From Aquirhabdus sp. (GTDB lineage: Bacteria > Pseudomonadota > Gammaproteobacteria > Pseudomonadales > Moraxellaceae): a stretch of DNA of 18,104 bases. The stretch covers positions 1 to 18,104 of the forward strand of contig JASLEL010000020.1 of the NCBI GenBank assembly GCA_030151145.1, given 5' to 3'. The position numbers were made by a program, and so were the translations under genes. Positions 14,001 to 18,104 of this stretch are shown here, piece by piece; positions within the stretch are counted from its first letter, which is position 1, and the number at the start of each line of letters is the position of its first letter. The notes under the pieces are model-generated. The model worked only from the letters and a program-made list of their open reading frames with translations. It ran no database searches and had not been told where the DNA came from.

Positions 14001-14363
14001 ATGGCAACAGTAACAGTAGGCTGCAAACTACCGCATGGCCTCGTAGCACGTGTGGATGAGAAGACAGTGGTATTTAACGGTCTGAACTCATCCAGTGTCA
14101 TCGGCGGTCATGGTCTTACCCCGGATGTTGATCAGTCCTTTTGGATTGAGTGGCTCAAACGTAATGCAGGTGCTGCTTTTGTGAAAAATGGTTTTGTGTT
14201 CGCACAGGCCAAACCAGCAGATGCAATAGCACAAGCGAAAGACAATCAATCGCCTGCAACCGGTCTGGAACCGCTTAAACCAGAAGGTGACCCACGCTTA
14301 GGTATGGACGCACCTAAACCAGCCGACCAGCAAGGCACTCAAACCATTCAAGCCGAAGCCTAA
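14001..14363 (+). CDS. Hypothetical head-region protein, 120 aa
   Basis: The product begins MATVTVGCKLPHGLVARVDE with a short beta-rich domain to about residue 75 (VIGGHGLTPDVDQSFWIEWL, NAGAAFVKNGFVFAQ). A low-complexity tail rich in Pro, Ala, Gln and Lys follows (PEGDPRLGMDAPKPADQQGT). Proteins with this layout occur between the DUF2184 capsid and DUF4054 genes in related phages, but I know of no proven function; a head-completion or decoration role is a guess from position. It starts 3 bases after the capsid stop and is followed by AAGGTGA, the ribosome site for the next gene. Confidence 0.78.
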   Translation: MATVTVGCKLPHGLVARVDEKTVVFNGLNSSSVIGGHGLTPDVDQSFWIEWLKRNAGAAFVKNGFVFAQAKPADAIAQAKDNQSPATGLEPLKPEGDPRLGMDAPKPADQQGTQTIQAEA

Positions 14364-14372
14364 GGTGAACCC

Positions 14373-14786
14373 ATGGGTACTGTCGTATTTGACCCTACAG
14401 CATTCTTGACTCGTTTTCCTGAGTTCTCGTCGGTCAATGCGGCATTACTTGGGGAGTATTTCACCGAGGCTACCCTGACTGTTGACCCTACCGATGCATC
14501 ATTGGTGCGAGACCAGAATCAACGGTCTGTCCTGCTCAACCTGCTCACAGCCCACATTGCTGCACTGGAGCAGGGTACGGGTGAGGGGCCATCTGGTCTG
14601 GTAGGTCGGGTTTCGTCTGCGACACAGGGTAGTGTTTCTGTCTCTGCAGATTATGGCGCTGTCAGCCAGTCGCAGGCTTGGTATGTTCAGACCCCTTACG
14701 GTGCAAAGTATTGGGCCTTGACGGCTCAGTACCGCACGATGCATTACATCCCCGGAGCATGCTATGGCAGTACGCGGCGGGGATAA
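14373..14786 (+). CDS. Head completion/adaptor protein, DUF4054 family
   Basis: The 137-residue product has the DUF4054 pattern: FDPTAFLTRFPEFSSVNAAL at the N-terminus, a middle helix RSVLLNLLTAHIAALEQG, then GLVGRVSSATQGSVSVSADY and a Tyr/Gln-rich end (WYVQTPYGAKYWALTAQYR, YIPGACYGS). The family resembles HK97 gp6-type connectors that dock beneath the portal and form the neck. AAGGTGA lies just before the ATG. Its 3' end overlaps the next gene by 23 bases in another frame. Confidence 0.88.
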   Translation: MGTVVFDPTAFLTRFPEFSSVNAALLGEYFTEATLTVDPTDASLVRDQNQRSVLLNLLTAHIAALEQGTGEGPSGLVGRVSSATQGSVSVSADYGAVSQSQAWYVQTPYGAKYWALTAQYRTMHYIPGACYGSTRRG

Positions 14787-15336
14787 ATTCAGGGCGCATC
14801 TGGAAAGGATCAGATCGCAGCTTGCACAAGCTCAAAAGCTCAAGGTTGGCTATTTGGATACGGCAAAGTATCCAGATGGCACGTATGTCGCTCAGGTGGC
14901 TTACTGGATGGAATACGGTGCAAAGATCGACGTAGCTGAGCATACCCAGACAATCTACCGATCCATCCGCAAGGACGGGTCATTCAACAAACAAGGCCGG
15001 TTTGTCAAAGGCAAGTACTCGAACTTCGCCAGTGATCACATCGTCCCAGCTCATACGATTGTAATACCCCCAAGACCATCGTTCCGCAAGATGATCGATG
15101 CAAACAAGAGCGATTGGGGCAAAGTTCTGGCTGAACAGCTAAAGATAACCAATTTCGACGTAAATAAGTCACTGAAGGTGCTTGGCATCGAAATCGAGGG
15201 TCAGCTTAAGTCCTCGGTCAAAGACTTCACTGACCCGCCCAATGCGAAATCAACAATCCGAAAGAAAGGATTCGACAAGCCACTTGTTGATACGGGAACA
15301 ATGTGGCGCTCTGTGTCTAGTGTGGTCGAGGATTAA
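14764..15336 (+). CDS. HK97 gp10-like neck/tail completion protein
   Basis: The 190-residue product starts MAVRGGDKFRAHLERIRSQL, with KLKVGYLDTAKYPDGTYVAQ and VAYWMEYGA, the opening typical of gp10-like tail-component proteins, and PPRPSFRKMIDANKSDW in the middle. The C-terminal KPLVDTGTMWRSVSSVV is also characteristic. Between about residues 60 and 95 there is an insert (TQTIYRSIRKDGSFNKQGRF) not present in the shortest family members. GGAG at about 14753-14756 supports the ATG. These proteins join the connector to the tail. Family call fairly secure from the pattern; exact position in the virion inferred. Confidence 0.78.
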   Translation: MAVRGGDKFRAHLERIRSQLAQAQKLKVGYLDTAKYPDGTYVAQVAYWMEYGAKIDVAEHTQTIYRSIRKDGSFNKQGRFVKGKYSNFASDHIVPAHTIVIPPRPSFRKMIDANKSDWGKVLAEQLKITNFDVNKSLKVLGIEIEGQLKSSVKDFTDPPNAKSTIRKKGFDKPLVDTGTMWRSVSSVVED

Positions 15337-15339
15337 AAA

Positions 15340-15720
15340 ATGAATCTGCACGGTATCGTACGTAGCGCAATCCGCACAGTCACGCCTGATATCTGTGCCC
15401 AGCTCTATCCTTATGAGGGGGCGTCACAGGGCACTGACGGGAAGCGGCATGCGGTTTACTCGGGGCCACTTGATGTGTTCGTGCAGGTCCAGCCATTGAG
15501 CAGTCAAATCCAAAAGGATCTGGGCCTGAACATGCAGCAGGTAACCCGTACTGTGTACCTAAAGGGTAACTGGCAAGGCATCATTCGTGGCGATCAGAAG
15601 GGTGGCGACAAGATGGTATTCAGTCAGCCTGGCATCAGCGGCAATACATGGCAAATCGTCGGCGTCCTTGAGACATGGCCGGACTGGACAAAGGTAGCAG
15701 TATGTCTACAACTCTCGTAA
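15340..15720 (+). CDS. Hypothetical neck protein, 126 aa
   Basis: The product starts MNLHGIVRSAIRTVTPDICA and has a beta-rich body (GPLDVFVQVQPLSSQIQKDL, TRTVYLKGNWQGIIRGDQK) with a C-terminal WQIVGVLETWPDWTKVAVCL. This general pattern is common to small tail-terminator or collar proteins, and its place between the gp10-like and LIC_12616-like genes fits. GAGG lies 6-10 nt before the ATG. Its last 19 bases overlap the next gene. Specific function not established. Confidence 0.75.
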   Translation: MNLHGIVRSAIRTVTPDICAQLYPYEGASQGTDGKRHAVYSGPLDVFVQVQPLSSQIQKDLGLNMQQVTRTVYLKGNWQGIIRGDQKGGDKMVFSQPGISGNTWQIVGVLETWPDWTKVAVCLQLS

Positions 15721-16634
15721 ACACCCAGTCTGATGTCTTTACGGCGTTGTTTGCATACCTACAGGGCTTGTTCCCCGGTGTCCCGATCATTCGCGGTCTG
15801 GACAACAATGTTCCGATGCCAAACACCGATTCAATTGAGTTGACGCCACTTTACGAGAAGCGCCTATCTACAAACGTCCGAAGCTATGACCCAGACAATG
15901 GCATTGTCACGCTCAGGATGGGCACAGAATACACGATACAGGTGGACTGCTTCGGCAGCACCGCCAACTACAGAGCCACGGTTATAGCGTTGCTGTGGCG
16001 CGATGATGCGGCTGTTAGCCAGTTCCCTGACGGGATCACGCCGCTGTATGCCGATGATCCACGGCAGATCCAGTTTCAGAACGACCAGAATCAATACGAA
16101 GAGCGATGGATGGTTGAGATCAAGTTGCAATACAACGCGCTGGTGAGTATGCCTTATGAGTCTGCTCAGGCGCTCAATCTTGCAATAAACAGGCTCGATA
16201 TGCCCGAAGGTGAGGCAGAGTTGGGGCTGACTGGAGTCACCGGGGATTGCTTGCCTGCACTCAAGCGGGTTCTTCCGGTGTTTGCCCCAGCGATCCCAAC
16301 GCCCACATGGTCATTGATCGACGTAATGATCAACGTTTCTCCTGCACCTGGAGACCCACCGGTAGAACAGCCTGCAAAAGCCCCGCGCTTAAATATTCCA
16401 GCAGGTGTTTTGTCTACGGACACTATTTTTATCGATTCAGAAGGGGTGCAGGGCGGAAGCCCAGTCAGCGAGTCAGGAACGATCCCGGCATATCAGAGTT
16501 TAATCGATCAGGGATATTTGCAGTTTGGGGGTATCTCAACGCTCATTCCGAATACTGATCTGGTTTATACCGCTTACTTCATCCGGAATGAGGTAAATGG
16601 CCCTTCTGCATCTGTTTCGATTGTTGTGCCTTAA
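15702..16634 (+). CDS. LIC_12616-like neck/tail-terminator protein with extra C-terminal region
   Basis: The start chosen is the ATG at 15702, with AAAGG shortly upstream; an earlier in-frame ATG at 15675 would lie deep inside the preceding gene. The 310-residue product has an N-terminal domain of about 170 residues (NTQSDVFTALFAYLQGLFPG, IRGLDNNVPMP, YTIQVDCFGSTANYRATVIA, WMVEIKLQYNALV) of the type found in LIC_12616-family neck proteins. About 130 residues follow that I do not recognise: a Pro-rich stretch (SPAPGDPPVEQPAKAPRLNI), then a beta-rich part (TDTIFIDSEGVQGGSPVSES) ending in SASVSIVVP, possibly an Ig-like surface module. N-terminal call moderate, C-terminal unknown. Confidence 0.7.
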   Translation: MSTTLVNTQSDVFTALFAYLQGLFPGVPIIRGLDNNVPMPNTDSIELTPLYEKRLSTNVRSYDPDNGIVTLRMGTEYTIQVDCFGSTANYRATVIALLWRDDAAVSQFPDGITPLYADDPRQIQFQNDQNQYEERWMVEIKLQYNALVSMPYESAQALNLAINRLDMPEGEAELGLTGVTGDCLPALKRVLPVFAPAIPTPTWSLIDVMINVSPAPGDPPVEQPAKAPRLNIPAGVLSTDTIFIDSEGVQGGSPVSESGTIPAYQSLIDQGYLQFGGISTLIPNTDLVYTAYFIRNEVNGPSASVSIVVP

Positions 16635-16644
16635 GGGTTTATTC

Positions 16645-17199
16645 ATGAACACGATAAGCGGATCTCAGCTGGTTGAGATCGATCCAGACTGCATACCGGT
16701 GTTAAACCGGACTTTCCCGACGATAGGCCCTGCAGCATGTGTGCCTGATGCATGGACTTGGATGACTGGTCAACCATTTGATTATCACCATGTATTTTCA
16801 TTTAAATTTAGCTTGAATGGCACTGTGTGTATTGCGACATATGATGGAACATCTGACTTCTCTCTTCCATATTTCTCTGTAAATCTATTTGGCAGCATTG
16901 GAAGTTCGGACGATGTTAATGCATGGATGAGAGATAATGGTGTTTCTGCAGGATCTTTGTTTGGGTCAAGCAGTTTATTCCCTGTGGATGATCAAACTGC
17001 AAGCGCTGAGACATATATAAAGTGGAATGTCACCGGAAGCCAGCAATCAGATTATCCTTCGGGCTTCATTCCATATGCAGTGACAATGACAGTTATGCCT
17101 CAAACAGGAGATTTGGGGGGCGCAATTGATCTAGCCACAGCATTTGGCATTACGGAGCCCACGTCATATCACTCATGTGGCTACTTTTTATTAGGATGA
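16645..17199 (+). CDS. Unknown protein, 184 aa, inserted between neck and sheath genes
   Basis: The ATG at 16645 follows AAGGG at suitable spacing and is preferred to an in-frame start at 16597 that overlaps the previous gene. I recognise no family. The product has five cysteines, many aromatic and Ser/Gly residues and no transmembrane segment, so it may be a beta-rich protein. The first residues (MNTISGSQLVEIDP) resemble the sheath protein N-terminus downstream (MNTIPANQLVSVQP). Base composition is unlike its neighbours: 16801-16860 has 21 G/C of 60 and 16861-16920 has 22 of 60, against 37 of 60 at 17761-17820 in the sheath gene. An intrinsic terminator follows 18 nt after the stop. These are marks of a moron-type insertion. 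Confidence 0.75.
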   Translation: MNTISGSQLVEIDPDCIPVLNRTFPTIGPAACVPDAWTWMTGQPFDYHHVFSFKFSLNGTVCIATYDGTSDFSLPYFSVNLFGSIGSSDDVNAWMRDNGVSAGSLFGSSSLFPVDDQTASAETYIKWNVTGSQQSDYPSGFIPYAVTMTVMPQTGDLGGAIDLATAFGITEPTSYHSCGYFLLG

Positions 17200-17216
17200 T
17201 CAACATTCATTAAACG

Positions 17217-17237
17217 ACCACCTTCGGGTGGTTTTTT
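17217..17237 (+). terminator. Intrinsic terminator after the inserted gene
   Basis: ACCACC (17217-17222), a very stable TTCG tetraloop, GGTGGT (17227-17232), then a T tract to 17237. A further short palindrome GCCC-GCTC-GGGC lies at 17241-17252. The terminator separates the inserted gene from the sheath gene. Confidence 0.88.
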
Positions 17238-17272
17238 CATGCCCGCTCGGGCGCAACTCAAGAAGGTAATTT

Positions 17273-18104
17273 ATGAACACAATCCCAGCCAACCAGCTTG
17301 TGAGTGTGCAGCCCGGAGTAGTGGGAACCGGTGGCGCGCCATTGGCCCTGAATGCAGTATTTCTAACCCAGAATACGACTGTTCCAGTGGGCAAATTGCT
17401 CGCCCTTGGCACTCTGGCTGCTGTAAAAGCATACTTCGGCGAGACATCGACCGAGGCGACCACTGCCGCTGTTTACTTCTCTGGCTTCGACAACAGCAAC
17501 ATCAAGCCGACCAATCTTTATTTCTATCAGTATGTGACATCGCCTGTCAGTGCTTATCTGCTGGGCGCCAGTTCGAAAAGCGTGACTTTGGCCCAGATTC
17601 AGGCCGTCACTGCTGGATCGCTGTCGGTTACGATTGACGGCACGGTCAAGTCATCGACTTCCATCAACCTTTCGACAGCTACCAGCTACAGTCAGGCCGC
17701 GACAATCATCGGCACCGCGATCTCAGCAGCGGTGAGCTACAACAGCCAACTGAATGCCTTCCAGATCACCTCGGGCACGACCGGCACGAGCTCAACCATC
17801 ACGGATGCCACTGGCAATGTCTCAGACCTGCTGATGCTGAATGTCGCGCATGGTGCATCTCTGTCTCAAGGTGCCAATGCCACCGATCCGGCTACGGCCA
17901 TGGATACGGTCAACGGCATTACCCAGAACTGGGCGACCTTCATGACACTGTGGGAGCCGGACCTCGATACCAAGCTGGCCTTTGCCCAATGGACCAATAG
18001 TCAGAGCGAGCGCTTTGTTTATGTGGCCTGGGATAGTGATGCCAATGCGGCTGTGTATGCACCTGAGCAGGCACCGTTTGCGGTGGTGTGTAACCAGAAT
18101 GAGT
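17273..18104 (+). CDS. Tail sheath protein, DUF3383 family (3' end outside window)
   Basis: The frame opens at the ATG at 17273, after AAGAAGG, and stays open to the last base, giving 277 full codons. The N-terminus MNTIPANQLVSVQPGVVGTG, followed by LALNAVFLTQNTTVPVGKLL, and the VKAYFGETSTEATTAAVYFS stretch are typical of DUF3383 proteins. These are contractile-tail sheath components (or sheath-like), so this phage is expected to be a myovirus. A later region (WATFMTLWEPDLDTKLAFAQ, WTNSQSERFVYVAWD) fits the family. Roughly a third or more of the protein probably lies beyond the window. Composition is GC-rich like the capsid gene. Confidence 0.9.
   Translation, partial: MNTIPANQLVSVQPGVVGTGGAPLALNAVFLTQNTTVPVGKLLALGTLAAVKAYFGETSTEATTAAVYFSGFDNSNIKPTNLYFYQYVTSPVSAYLLGASSKSVTLAQIQAVTAGSLSVTIDGTVKSSTSINLSTATSYSQAATIIGTAISAAVSYNSQLNAFQITSGTTGTSSTITDATGNVSDLLMLNVAHGASLSQGANATDPATAMDTVNGITQNWATFMTLWEPDLDTKLAFAQWTNSQSERFVYVAWDSDANAAVYAPEQAPFAVVCNQNE

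Noticed and set aside
17239..17637. + strand frame of 132 codons at the start of the sheath gene
   Set aside because: It is out of frame with the DUF3383 coding frame from 17273, and its Cys/Arg/Ser-rich product looks like a shadow.
1..18104. CRISPR array, insertion sequence, integrase or attachment site
   Set aside because: No direct repeats with regular spacers, transposase-like proteins, terminal inverted repeats or integrase motifs were seen; the only tandem array is the short heptamer set at 1614-1648.

Overview
This window is part of a temperate tailed-phage genome or prophage. Every gene lies on the + strand in dense overlapping (ATGA/GTGA) or closely spaced operons. The replication-recombination cassette is lambdoid in style: a DUF1376 protein, a lambda P-like protein, RusA, an HNH nuclease, NinB and a candidate late antiterminator. 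The morphogenesis cassette is of the contractile-tail type: PBSX-like terminase, DUF1073 portal, MuF, DUF2213 protease, Gp24-like cement, DUF2184 capsid, DUF4054, gp10-like, LIC_12616-like neck and DUF3383 sheath. The host is most likely a proteobacterium of moderate GC content. The sequence does not let me name a genus, and I see no attachment site, integrase, repressor or lysis gene.

Layout. Positions 1-1029 hold the C-terminal half of a DNA cytosine-5 methyltransferase. Positions 1026-4759 hold replication and recombination genes with several very small proteins between them; five tandem heptamers inside the DUF1376 gene mark a candidate replication origin. Positions 4761-5261 encode a candidate Q-type antiterminator, followed directly by a sigma70-like promoter and an intrinsic terminator, which is the geometry of a lambdoid late promoter. 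Positions 5608-5910 are mostly non-coding, with hairpins and two more intrinsic terminators. Packaging and head genes run from 6164, and neck and tail genes run to the window edge, where the sheath gene is cut off.

The most unusual part is around 8144-10440. The portal protein carries an extra C-terminal domain that looks like a PBECR nuclease (phage Barnase/EndoU/colicin E5-D/RelE-like). The gene is followed not by an immunity gene but by a gap holding a compact element of about 86 nt that folds on paper into a cloverleaf-like four-way junction closed by a perfect 8-bp stem. A second oddity is an AT-rich gene (16645-17199) of unknown function inserted between neck and sheath genes. It has its own terminator, and its first residues resemble the N-terminus of the sheath protein that follows.

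How the genes work together: the methyltransferase probably protects phage DNA; the O/P-like pair would load the host helicase; RusA, NinB and the HNH protein process recombination intermediates; the Q-like protein would carry RNA polymerase from the late promoter through several terminators into the packaging and virion genes.
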